Shown here: positions 27,979-35,889 of the stretch, piece after piece
How positions within the stretch are numbered: position 1 is the first letter of the stretch
How the letters are laid out: every line of letters begins with the position of its first letter
Source: Treponema sp.
GTDB lineage: Bacteria; Spirochaetota; Spirochaetia; Treponematales; Breznakiellaceae
Direction: 5' to 3'
Assembly: GCA_031260245.1 (NCBI GenBank)
Contig: JAIRKH010000050.1
Coordinates: 1-63,009, forward strand
DNA: 63,009 bases
The notes under the pieces: model-generated
Told to the model about the DNA's origin: nothing
What the model saw: the letters and a program-made list of their open reading frames with translations, nothing else
Databases searched by the model: none
Translations under genes and position numbers: made by a program

Positions 27979-28134
27979 AACGCGTTCAATAACTTTGAAA
28001 GAGGCGTCGAGAAGGGCGGAAAGGAAGGCGTTATTGGCGTCGCCTGGAAAGCCTTAACCGAGGGATTTACGATTGGCGTTATACAAAAGTCCATGGGATT
28101 AAGCGCGGAAGATAAGTTACAGGACGAGGAATAA
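27979..28134 (+). pseudogene. C-terminal remnant of an Rpn/PD-(D/E)XK-type protein
   Basis: The 51 codons after the GH3 stop stay open and read FERGVEKGGKEG, then VIQKSMGLSAEDKL, ending at a normal stop. This is the sequence style of the charged and helical tail of Rpn-type proteins (compare KSGKSAEEILQMYEG in the gene ending at 20897). There is no start codon or nuclease core, so it looks like the 3' stump of a deleted gene. Confidence 0.5.
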
Positions 28135-28182
28135 GCCCGCCCTGCAAGGTTAAACTTGCCCAAAAAACAAAAAATCCTCTCT

Positions 28183-28214
28183 CCAAGACCCGCGCAGGCG
28201 CGTACAAGTCTTGG
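28183..28214 (-). terminator. Possible prfB terminator hairpin
   Basis: Perfect seven-base arms CCAAGAC and GTCTTGG enclose 18 bases. On the minus strand a T-rich run begins about nine bases later, so it is a weak candidate. Confidence 0.35.
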
Positions 28215-28231
28215 AAAAGGCGCGTCTTTAA

Positions 28232-29336
28232 TCAACTCCCGCGTGGCGCGAGACGCAGGTATTCTTCAATGAAAAGGTCAATATCACCGTCCATAACCGC
28301 TTGAATGTTGCCCATCTCCGCCTTTGTACGCGTATCCTTGACCATCGTATAAGGCTGAAACACATAAGAACGAATCTGACTGCCGAAACTGACGTCTTTT
28401 TTTTCCTGCGCGAACCGCTCGTTATCCTTTTCTTTTTCCGACTTGTAATATTCGTAGAGGCGGGCGCGGAGCATACTCATCGCGGTGGCGCGGTTCATGG
28501 TTTGGCTTCGTTCCGATTGGCAGGCGACCACGACGCCGGTCGGCAGGTGGGTGAAACGCACGGCGCTGTCGGTTTTGTTGACGTGTTGTCCGCCCGCTCC
28601 GCCTGAACGGTAGGTATCCACACGGAGGTCTTCAGGACGGATATCAACTTCTATAGAATCGTCCAAAATCGGAAACACGTAAGCGGACGCGAAGGATGTA
28701 TGTCGGCGGGCGTTTGCGTCGAACGGCGAGATGCGGACGAGCCGATGTACGCCAGATTCGCCCTTGAGGAAACCATAGGCGTAGCCGCCCTCGATTTTAC
28801 ACGTAACGCTCTTTATACCGCCTTCGGCTTCAAGACGGTCGACTTCCTCGATTGAAAAACCGCGCCGTTCCGCCCACCGCAAATACATCCTGTAGAGCAT
28901 CTGGGACCAGTCGCAGGCTTCGGTACCGCCCGCGCCCGCGTGTATGGTGAGAAAACATCCGTTCTTGTCAACCTCGCCAGCCATTAGCTCGACAAGGTTT
29001 TGTTTCTCGTAGCGTTCCGTCAGATTATTGAGCGCCGCCTCTATTTCCGAGGATTGAGACTCGTCTTCTTCTTCAATGGATAATTCATAAAGGGCGGCAA
29101 GGTCATCAATTTCAGCTTTTAGCGCTTTCCATGGCTCGAATCGCGTCTTTAAGTTCTTGAGTTCGAACATCGTTTTTTCGGCTGTAGCCTGGTCGTTCCA
29201 GAAACCCTGCTCTCCGACTCTGTTTTCAATGTTTGCGATGCGCTCTATAAGGTTGGCGTCCTCAAAGACGCCTCCATATATCATAGATTTTCGCCTTCAA
29301 CGTCTTGATAGGCGCGCCTAATTCAGTTAATAACAT
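28232..29336 (-). CDS. prfB: Peptide chain release factor 2, with programmed +1 frameshift
   Basis: The product is read as 29336-29265 joined to 29263-28232, 367 residues (E. coli RF2 has 365). The first 24 codons start at ATG 29336 and run to CTT, where an in-frame TGA follows; after a +1 shift the frame continues EDANLIERI. The rest contains the SPF stop-recognition motif (VRISPFDANARRHTSF) and the catalytic GGQ (RSGGAGGQHVNKTDSAVR). RF2 ends translation at UGA and UAA. An annotation starting at the internal ATG 29284 would miss the true N-terminus. The promoter leaves no leader. Divergent from argB. Confidence 0.93.
29261..29275 (-). promoter_or_regulatory. Programmed +1 frameshift site of prfB
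   Basis: Minus strand reads GGAGG CGT CTT TGA G. As in E. coli (AGGGGG TAT CTT TGA C), an internal Shine-Dalgarno-like sequence lies three bases before a slippery CTT codon followed by TGA. Low RF2 gives slow reading of TGA and lets the ribosome slip, so RF2 controls its own synthesis. Confidence 0.92.
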
Positions 29337-29342
29337 GAGAAC

Positions 29343-29371
29343 AGTATATATAAAAATAACGGTTTATGTAA
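29343..29371 (-). promoter_or_regulatory. prfB promoter, six bases before ATG
   Basis: Minus strand: TTACAT (29371-29366), a 17-base spacer and TATACT (29348-29343), then GTTCTC and the ATG at 29336. A leaderless start is expected. Confidence 0.75.
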
Positions 29372-29468
29372 GCCCAATGACTGAATCTTCAAATATAGTG
29401 GTTCTACTTTACAATAATGGAGAAGATAATTAGGTCATTCCCAAGGCGCTATCCCCCACCCCCTCCCA

Positions 29469-29497
29469 TTGCTTTTTTCCGCGCTTTTTACTATACT
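29469..29497 (+). promoter_or_regulatory. argB promoter, seven bases before ATG
   Basis: TTGCTT (29469-29474), a 17-base spacer and TATACT (29492-29497), then seven bases TCGGAAA to ATG 29505. Confidence 0.72.
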
Positions 29498-29504
29498 TCG
29501 GAAA

Positions 29505-30365
29505 ATGAAAGCAATCAGTAATAACGAAAGGGCCGACGTGCTTGTCCACGCCTTGCCCTATATTCAACAATTTCAAAGAAAAACCATTGTCGTCAAATAC
29601 GGTGGAAACGCCATGATAAACGAAAAGCTCAAAGCCGCGGTCATACAAGACGTGATTCTCATGTCTTACGTGGGCGTCCGCACCGTGTTGGTGCATGGAG
29701 GAGGACCCGAAATAGAGACTCTGCTCAGGTCGGTCGGCAAGGAGAGCCGATTCGTCGACGGCTTGCGGTATACCGACGAGGAAACCATGGAAATCGTGCA
29801 GATGGTTCTCTGCGGAAAAGTCAACAAGAATATCGTGTCCCTCATAGAAAGACAGGGAGGCAGGTCCATGGGTATATGCGGCGTTGACGGCGGACTGCTG
29901 AAGGCAAGGCGCATAGACGAAGCCGCTCTGGGACTGGTCGGGGAGATTGAAACGGTAAACGCCGCTATCCTCAACACCTTGATAGACGGCGGCATGATTC
30001 CAGTGATTTCTTCGGTGGCCATAGAAGAGGCGACAGGCTGTAGTCTCAACGTCAATGCGGACACGGCCGCCGCAAAGATAGCGGCAAGCTTGAGGGCGGA
30101 AAAACTCATCCTTATGACCGACGTTCACGGTATTTTGCGCGATGTGAACGATTCCGATTCCCTCATAAGGGTCCTCCCAAAAGACCAAATCCCAAGTCTA
30201 AAAGAAGCGGGGATCATAAACAAAGGCATGATTCCCAAACTCGACTGCTGTTCCTTCGCGCTCGACGCGGGCGTGCGCCGCGCGCACATCATAGACGGAC
30301 GGCTTCCCCACGCGCTTCTGGTGGAACTCTTCACAGACGAAGGCATCGGGACGATGATTGAATAG
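29505..30365 (+). CDS. argB: Acetylglutamate kinase
   Basis: 286 residues of the amino-acid kinase fold. Key segments are IVVKYGGNAM near residues 25-34, TVLVHGGGPEIETLL near 61-75, the substrate region NVNADTAAAKIAASLRAEKLILMTDVHGIL near 181-210 and GGMIPKL-like NKGMIPKLDCC. It phosphorylates N-acetylglutamate, the second step of arginine synthesis. The start ATG 29505 gives the right N-terminus; an upstream in-frame TTG lies inside the promoter. No other arg gene is near. One base after its stop lies the mnmE ATG, so the two are co-transcribed. Confidence 0.95.
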   Translation: MKAISNNERADVLVHALPYIQQFQRKTIVVKYGGNAMINEKLKAAVIQDVILMSYVGVRTVLVHGGGPEIETLLRSVGKESRFVDGLRYTDEETMEIVQMVLCGKVNKNIVSLIERQGGRSMGICGVDGGLLKARRIDEAALGLVGEIETVNAAILNTLIDGGMIPVISSVAIEEATGCSLNVNADTAAAKIAASLRAEKLILMTDVHGILRDVNDSDSLIRVLPKDQIPSLKEAGIINKGMIPKLDCCSFALDAGVRRAHIIDGRLPHALLVELFTDEGIGTMIE

Positions 30366-30366
30366 T

Positions 30367-31761
30367 ATGGAATATTACGGAGACGATTCCCCCATCGCGG
30401 CCCTTGCGACAGGCGTCGGTGAAAACGCGCTTGCCGTTATCAGAACCTCTGGGAAAAACTGCCTACAACTATTGGCGTCTGTATTCTCAAACCCCCAAAA
30501 ACTCCTCGCCGCGCCCGGACATTCCGTTGTTTTAGGGTGGATTCTTTCATCCCATAAACCCGCAGAAAGAATCGACCAAGTTCTCGTTTCCGTGTTCCGC
30601 GCGCCGAAATCCTTTACCGGCGAGGACTGCGCGGACGTTTCGTGCCACGGCGGAAGCGCTACGACGACCGGCGTTCTGTCCAGCCTTCGAGCGGCCGGAT
30701 TCCGAGACAGCCTCCGCGGAGAGTTCGCGTTCCGCGCGTTTATGAACGGCAAGATTGACCTGACGCGTGCGGAATCTATCATGGAGATAGTGTCTTCAAG
30801 AACCGAAAAAAGCCTGCAAAACGCGGTTAAACGGCTTTCTGGCGCTTTGGAGAGAGAAATTCGCGCCATAAAAGAGCGTCTTGTGGAGGCGCTTGCGGCT
30901 GTAGAGATTTTTCTAGACTATTCCGAAGACGAAGTTTCCAACGACGAAGACGAAAAGTCTGGCGCTCTGCCGAAAAAGCCGCTGATAAGCGACTGCCTCC
31001 AACGCCTGCAAGAACTTTCCGCGTCTTTCCGCGTGGAACGGCTCTACCAGGACGGCGCGTCTGTGGTTATCGCGGGACGTCCTAACGTGGGGAAATCTAG
31101 CCTATTCAACCGCCTGCTCAAACAGGACCGTTCCATCGTAACGGACGCGCCCGGCGCTACCCGCGACTATATTGAAGCGTCCATCGCGGTACAGGGCGTT
31201 CCGATTCGGCTCGTCGACACCGCAGGCTTGCGTGAAACGGAAGACGCGGTTGAAAGAATCGGCGTGGAATACGCCCGCAATTTAGCGAAATCAGCGGACG
31301 CGCTACTCTACATCGTTGACGGGGAGGCAGGGTTGACCGCCGAAGACGAGGGTTTTCTTGACGGCGTTAGCCGCGAGCGCGTAATAGACCCAGGAAAAGT
31401 TATCATCGTATTTAACAAAGCTGACTTAGTGTCAGAAAGAGACGCAGGCCGTCTTTTCGTTTCAGCGAAAACAGGTCAGGGGCTTGACGACTTGGCGCAA
31501 GCCGTCGTCCAGTTCCTGCGCGTTTCAGGGGACGAATCCGCAACGCTCGTCGGCGTCGCGTCCGCCCGCCAAAAAGACCTCGTTGATAGGGCGGTTGACT
31601 GTCTATCTTCCGCGCTCGTTCTTTCCGAAAAGAAGGAACCGCTTGACGTTATCGCGCCGCTTGTGCGGACCGCGGTAGACGCGCTTGGCGAAATCACCGG
31701 GCAAGTGTCAACGGCCGATATTCTGGAAACTATGTTCAGCAAATTCTGCGTAGGTAAATGA
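30367..31761 (+). CDS. mnmE: tRNA modification GTPase MnmE
   Basis: 464 residues. The N-terminal folate-binding domain (DDSPIAALATGVGENALAVIRTSG) and the helical domain enclose a Ras-like G domain. In the G domain G1 AGRPNVGKSS is near 237-246, G2 TRDY, G3 DTAGLRET and G4 FNKADLV. The protein ends FSKFCVGK, with the conserved Cys of the C-terminal C-[IV]-GK motif. With MnmG it installs the 5-carboxymethylaminomethyl or related group on U34 of certain tRNAs. It begins right after argB without a clear ribosome-binding site, which suggests coupling. A hairpin follows the stop. Confidence 0.95.
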   Translation: MEYYGDDSPIAALATGVGENALAVIRTSGKNCLQLLASVFSNPQKLLAAPGHSVVLGWILSSHKPAERIDQVLVSVFRAPKSFTGEDCADVSCHGGSATTTGVLSSLRAAGFRDSLRGEFAFRAFMNGKIDLTRAESIMEIVSSRTEKSLQNAVKRLSGALEREIRAIKERLVEALAAVEIFLDYSEDEVSNDEDEKSGALPKKPLISDCLQRLQELSASFRVERLYQDGASVVIAGRPNVGKSSLFNRLLKQDRSIVTDAPGATRDYIEASIAVQGVPIRLVDTAGLRETEDAVERIGVEYARNLAKSADALLYIVDGEAGLTAEDEGFLDGVSRERVIDPGKVIIVFNKADLVSERDAGRLFVSAKTGQGLDDLAQAVVQFLRVSGDESATLVGVASARQKDLVDRAVDCLSSALVLSEKKEPLDVIAPLVRTAVDALGEITGQVSTADILETMFSKFCVGK

Positions 31762-31762
31762 A

Positions 31763-31790
31763 AAATCCTCGCGGCTCTGCGGCGGGATTT
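31763..31790. terminator. Bidirectional hairpin between mnmE and leuB
   Basis: AAATCC-t-CGC and GCG-gc-GGATTT pair around GGCTCT. The A-run before and the T-run after give short U tails on both strands. It lies between two convergent genes. Confidence 0.6.
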
Positions 31791-31834
31791 AGACTTCAAG
31801 AGAAAATATAAAGTTTGCGTTTGCTCACAAAGAG

Positions 31835-32962
31835 CTATAGCCTGTTTTCTATCGCCCTAACGACAGCGTCGCCCATTGCGCTTGCGCCGACTATCTTTTC
31901 GGATACCGTAAGTCCGCTGGCGCTCGCAATATCCGCTGTCCGTAAACCTGAATCAAGCGTAGCGCCAACTGCAGATTCAATGAGGGAAGCTTCTTTTTCA
32001 AGACCGAAGGAATAATAGAGCATCATCGCGGCTGAAAGTATAGTACCCAGCGGGTTGGCGAGGTCTTTGCCCGCAATATCAGGAGCGGAGCCGTGAATCG
32101 GCTCATATATGCCCATTCTGCGTCCTCTATTCGTCGCGGCGCCGAGACTGGCCGACGGCAACATTCCAATGGAGCCGGTGAGGACAGACGCTTCGTCCGA
32201 AAGAATGTCGCCGAAAAGATTGGAGGTAACTATTACGTCGAATTGGCCTGGATCGCGAATCAACTGCATTGCAGCGTTGTCCACGTAAAGGAAATTCGTC
32301 TCTACCGCCGGATAATCTTTTGACACAACCGACGCAACCTCGCGCCATAGCCGGGAAGATTCAAGTACATTTGACTTGTCCACTATGCAGAGCTTCTTAC
32401 TGCGCCCCATCGCCGCATCGTAGCCCATGCGGAGAACTCGCTCAATTTCTAACCACGAATATTTTTCCGTGTCAAAGGCGATTTTACCGTCAGCGCTTCG
32501 CCCATGTTCGCCAAAATAAAGCCCGCCTGTGAGTTCTCTTACGATGAGGATATCAAATTCGGGCTTATGGTCCGCGTTGCTTTTAACAAGAATCTCGTCT
32601 TTTATAGGGCAAGCCGTCCGTAATTGGGGCAAGAGCCGCACGGGGCGCAGGTTGGCGAACGCGCCGAGACCAGCGCGTAGTCCAAGGAGGGCGCGTTCCG
32701 GGCGTAGACGACCGGGTAAGGTCTCCCATTTGGGACCGCCCACAGCTCCGAGGAGAAGGGCGTCGCATTGCTTGACGAACTCCAGCGTTTCCGGGGGCAG
32801 AGGTTCGCCCGTACTGTCAATGGCGCATCCGCCTACTTCTAGTTCCACATAGTTAAAGATATGTCCGGTTTTGTCGCCCGTCGCGTCCAATACTTTGACC
32901 GCCTGTTCCACAACTTCGGGCCCAATGCCGTCTCCCGGCGCTAATGCGATTGAAAAATTCAT
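31835..32962 (-). CDS. leuB: 3-isopropylmalate dehydrogenase
   Basis: 375 residues from ATG 32962 (MNFSIALAPGDGIGPEVVEQ); the open frame extends nine codons further up but overlaps the previous gene. Family signatures: DALLLGAVGGPKWE near 74-87, a substrate-binding RPERALLGLR near 94-103, YVDNAAMQLIRDP, NLFGDILSDEASVLTGSIGMLPSASLG and YEPIHGSAPDIAGKDLANP. It oxidises and decarboxylates 3-isopropylmalate with NAD+ in leucine synthesis. leuA, leuC and leuD are not here. It follows a lipoprotein gene by eight bases on the same strand, an odd operon partner. Confidence 0.96.
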   Translation of the reverse strand: MNFSIALAPGDGIGPEVVEQAVKVLDATGDKTGHIFNYVELEVGGCAIDSTGEPLPPETLEFVKQCDALLLGAVGGPKWETLPGRLRPERALLGLRAGLGAFANLRPVRLLPQLRTACPIKDEILVKSNADHKPEFDILIVRELTGGLYFGEHGRSADGKIAFDTEKYSWLEIERVLRMGYDAAMGRSKKLCIVDKSNVLESSRLWREVASVVSKDYPAVETNFLYVDNAAMQLIRDPGQFDVIVTSNLFGDILSDEASVLTGSIGMLPSASLGAATNRGRRMGIYEPIHGSAPDIAGKDLANPLGTILSAAMMLYYSFGLEKEASLIESAVGATLDSGLRTADIASASGLTVSEKIVGASAMGDAVVRAIENRL

Positions 32963-32970
32963 TGACTTTC

Positions 32971-34023
32971 TCACTCTTCCGCGTTCCACACATCGGAGCC
33001 GTCTCTGAAGCGGTAAGACCAGAGTCCGTTCTTCGTAGTGGCCGCAAAGAGTATTTTGGAATCCGCGGCTTGGGCTATATCGGTAACAACATGGATGCCG
33101 ATGGTGGAATCGTATTTGTCCGCGTTTGAAACGGTTGAAGGCGAATGTAAGCCTGGTTTAAATATGCTGGGCTTTTTCGGTAAAGCGCCTTGCTCAAGGA
33201 CGATTTCTCGATAACCAAGAACAGTAGATATTGAATAACCTTGAAGTCCGACAAGAAGGAGTGTGTTCGTCCCATTTTCTTCCCATAAGCCCATGCCGCC
33301 TGTGAGATAGGAACCGGCGGATAACGCAACGGTGAAGCCGCTTGAATCGCCCCGTAGAATTTCGCCGAATCTGGTAACCGCGACTACTTCATTTCCCACA
33401 GTGAGAACGCCGACCGTGTTCTTGCCTACAGAGCCGCTAACTGCGGAAGGAGAGAACTTTACGCCGTCATAAGTGAAGATACCCTTTTCAGCGACCGCTA
33501 GATAGTAAACTCCATTGAGATACGCCGCTCCCATGAGCAGGGCGCCAGGACTCATCGTTCCGTTTAAACCGCCCGTGTCGTAAGCGTCCACCGCGGTTTT
33601 TGTTGCGGCGAATATCCGCCCGCCGCTTGTTTCGTCTCCCGCGCCAATTATGGTTTCAAAATTACCGTGGACAACTTCGTCCCACGCCGTACCGTCGTAT
33701 TTCTTAATATAAGTAGTTTCCATTGGCTCGCCGATCAACACGAACAGGCTTATATTGTCAGTCGCCAGTTCGAGGATTTTACCGCCAGGCGAAGGCAGTC
33801 TGCTCCACGAGTCGTTTTCGTACACATGAACGGTCCCGCCCATTCTACTCGTTGAATATAACTTAGCGCCTAATTGAACGATAGCGGTTGGTCCCCCCAT
33901 GATTCGAGGGTCGGTCGGTTTTACTTCCTGCGAGATTTTGTAAAAGATGTGGTCTTGGTCGCAAGAAAAAAGCGTCGTAACGGCTAATATTGTCAGTATC
34001 GTCGAAAAGAGTCTCTTTATCAT
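32971..34023 (-). CDS. Propeller-like lipoprotein, unknown function
   Basis: 350 residues. The signal peptide MIKRLFSTILTILAVTTLFSC ends in a lipobox. The rest shows repeated short strands with Gly-rich turns (GAKLYSTSRMGGTVHVYENDSWSRL, YIKKYDGTAWDEVVHG, GRIFAATKTAVDAYDTGG), a pattern of beta-propeller blades like those of Kelch or WD proteins. I do not recognise a named family. AAGGA precedes the ATG. It lies between the barrel gene upstream (13 bases) and leuB downstream, so three genes share one transcript. The place of action is probably the periplasm or outer membrane. Confidence 0.75.
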   Translation of the reverse strand: MIKRLFSTILTILAVTTLFSCDQDHIFYKISQEVKPTDPRIMGGPTAIVQLGAKLYSTSRMGGTVHVYENDSWSRLPSPGGKILELATDNISLFVLIGEPMETTYIKKYDGTAWDEVVHGNFETIIGAGDETSGGRIFAATKTAVDAYDTGGLNGTMSPGALLMGAAYLNGVYYLAVAEKGIFTYDGVKFSPSAVSGSVGKNTVGVLTVGNEVVAVTRFGEILRGDSSGFTVALSAGSYLTGGMGLWEENGTNTLLLVGLQGYSISTVLGYREIVLEQGALPKKPSIFKPGLHSPSTVSNADKYDSTIGIHVVTDIAQAADSKILFAATTKNGLWSYRFRDGSDVWNAEE

Positions 34024-34036
34024 TAAAATTCCTTAA

Positions 34037-34636
34037 TTAAAAATGATATTTTGCGGAAAGCGTTATTTCCAAGAAATGTCCGGTCATATTTTTTCTAGCT
34101 TCGCTAACCCATTCTGGAACTATCCACCATGCGGTGTTTAGCCCGAAAGACCAATCCGGATTAAATCTGAAAAAAACCGAAACCGTGGGTTTTAAAAAAA
34201 AGCCGAAGTAATCAGTTTCAAGGTACTTTTGAGTCGCGGCGCCAAACATGAGCGAGACGGGGAATTCAAATCTTTTGAGAATGAACTCATATCCGATACG
34301 AAGACCAAAAGGAACCACATAAAGCATATTTTCTCCTATAGTAGCCGCAAACATACCGCCTATCTCGCCGCCTAAAAAAAAATGCGGGGCAAGATAGTAA
34401 TTATACGCAAGAGACAGGGTACTACCCACCTTGACGTTATTCACGGCTTGCCCGGCGTCTCCGTCAAAGAGAAGCGGTATAGCAATCCCCAACGAAATGG
34501 CGAAATTCTGTTCCCCGCTTGAGTAGAAAGAGGGCGTCCCCATGTCCCATTCCTCAATGGGAATCTCTTCATCGTCTTGGGCAAACGCGGGACTCAAACA
34601 AAAAACCAGTAAAAAAAAGGCTATCGCCTTATACAT
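34037..34636 (-). CDS. Small outer-membrane beta-barrel protein (TP0733-like)
   Basis: 199 residues with a signal peptide MYKAIAFFLLVFCLSPAFA cleaved before QDDEE. About eight amphipathic strands follow (NFAISLGIAIPLLF, STLSLAYNYYLAPHFFLGGEIGGMF, FGLRIGYEFIL), and the protein ends in ...ITLSAKYHF with a terminal Phe, the outer-membrane insertion signature. Size and pattern fit the eight-stranded barrels of treponemes such as TP0733. The function is unknown; small barrels of this type may be pores or adhesin-like. AGGAG stands seven bases before the ATG. First gene of a run with the lipoprotein and leuB. Confidence 0.75.
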   Translation of the reverse strand: MYKAIAFFLLVFCLSPAFAQDDEEIPIEEWDMGTPSFYSSGEQNFAISLGIAIPLLFDGDAGQAVNNVKVGSTLSLAYNYYLAPHFFLGGEIGGMFAATIGENMLYVVPFGLRIGYEFILKRFEFPVSLMFGAATQKYLETDYFGFFLKPTVSVFFRFNPDWSFGLNTAWWIVPEWVSEARKNMTGHFLEITLSAKYHF

Positions 34637-34925
34637 CAGCGTCTCCTATTGGGCGTCTCTAACAATCTGATTTCTAGAGACGACTCGGATTTTCAGTAAT
34701 TCAATATACAGTAAAAATTTCTGGAAAACATTCATGGCTTTTATCGGAGAATGCGGCATATATATCACGGCGCCTAAAAACTTTAGTTTTTAATAATTCT
34801 CCACTGAACCATCTCAAATAATATAACATAAACAATTAGTCTTATTCAATAGTTACGAATCGAGATTTTCTGTCAAAAGGGCGTTCTTTTTGTTTTAAAT
34901 AATCGTCAAAAAAAATCAAAATCTC

Positions 34926-34954
34926 TTGACAAACAAGCGGAATTTTTGTATTTT
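34926..34954 (+). promoter_or_regulatory. Promoter of the tRNA-Cys gene
   Basis: TTGACA at 34926-34931, a 17-base spacer and TATTTT at 34949-34954, 12 bases before the mature tRNA. The preceding AT-rich stretch 34637-34925 holds no gene that I can see. Confidence 0.75.
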
Positions 34955-34966
34955 AATAACGATTTA

Positions 34967-35038
34967 GGCGCCGTACCCAAGCGGTAAGGGAGAGGTCTGC
35001 AAAACCTTTATGCAGCAGTTCGATTCTGCTCGGCGCCT
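34967..35038 (+). tRNA. tRNA-Cys (GCA)
   Basis: A 72-base cloverleaf. Acceptor arms GGCGCCG and CGGCGCC pair fully, the anticodon stem GAGGT/ACCTT has one G-U pair, the loop CTGCAAA gives anticodon GCA, and the T arm is AGCAG-TTCGATT-CTGCT. CCA is not encoded. The T run directly after the acceptor, from 35038, may serve as a stop for transcription. Confidence 0.96.
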
Positions 35039-35196
35039 TTTTTCCAATTTTAACTGCCCATTTCATTATTTTATCCCGTTGAATACGTTTTTACGTCTTT
35101 ATTCCCTCGATGTTCCCTTTCTAGCGTATACTCTTATTAACCTTATCTGTTTGATTGTTCGTTTCCCGCATTCGTCTGTCTGAAATCCTCTCGAAA

Positions 35197-35283
35197 AGCG
35201 CTGTTTATCCCATTACCGACGGGATAGCAAAGAATGGTAATACTCTGATAACCGATTTTCATAATATTCTCGTAGACGACCAA
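35197..35283 (+). pseudogene. Fragment of a paralogue of the beta-helix lipoprotein gene
   Basis: Twenty-nine codons read SAVYP...KNGNTLITDFHNILVDDQ, closely matching SAYYP...KNGNTLITDFHNIPVDDQ inside the gene at 35890-38634. Over 35231-35280 and 37811-37860 the DNA agrees at 45 of 50 bases. No matching sequence is seen on either side, so this is the remnant of a deleted or rearranged copy. Confidence 0.7.
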
Positions 35284-35504
35284 ACAAAACACAAGATTTT
35301 TGTGTGGTTTCTGCCCGACAAGAGCCTGACCGAGGCGACGCGCTCCGCGCCGTTGAACAGGCTGCACGGCGTAGAGAACGGACCCATCGTCGACGGCGTA
35401 CAGGACAAAGCCAGCGGCGCGATAAACAGCGTCGTCGCGCCTGGGCGCAGCGTCCAGTTGAAGAGCTTTCCTAATCCCGTCAAACATTCCCCCTCGCGCA
35501 TATC

Positions 35505-35710
35505 GGTGTCAGACACCCACGCTCCGCGCCTGTACCTCGCCCGTCCCGCGGTGTCAGGCACTCGCCGCACCCTCGCCTGTACCTCGCCCGTCCCGCGTAG
35601 TGTCAGACACTCGCCTAGCATAGTGGACGGAGCCGCCTAGCCTATGTCGTAGGTGTCAGGCATGGATGGGTGTCTGACACGCGGAGGTTCGTCGGGCGTC
35701 AGGCGCTAAC
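35505..35710. repeat. Cluster of GGTGTCAGACACC-type palindromic repeats
   Basis: Copies or variants of the odd-centred palindrome GGTGTC-A-GACACC occur at about 35505, 35550, 35600, 35652, 35667 and 35695. They are linked by GC-rich CTCGCC...GTACCTCGCCCGTCCCGC units. The interval 35041-35889 otherwise has only the pseudogene fragment and no gene that I accept. Confidence 0.75.
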
Positions 35711-35889
35711 ACCGTAAGTCCGATAAACCATCCCTGTGTTCCGATACACCCATAAGAAGTCGTCCATCAAACCTGTCCGAATAATCATAATTCTAAACTG
35801 AATATTATTCACAGCTAAATTAGTATATTAAATTACTATTCCTAATGTATTAACGAATAGAAATCATATCTTTTTACAGGAGGTTCAAT

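Noticed and set aside
28140-28180. Terminator for the GH3 gene at GCAAG...CTTGC
   Set aside because: The stem is only five bases and an A run, not a T run, follows on the plus strand.
35505-35710. Possible CRISPR array
   Set aside because: The repeated units are uneven in length and spacing, degenerate, and have no regular unique spacers; no cas genes occur in the window.
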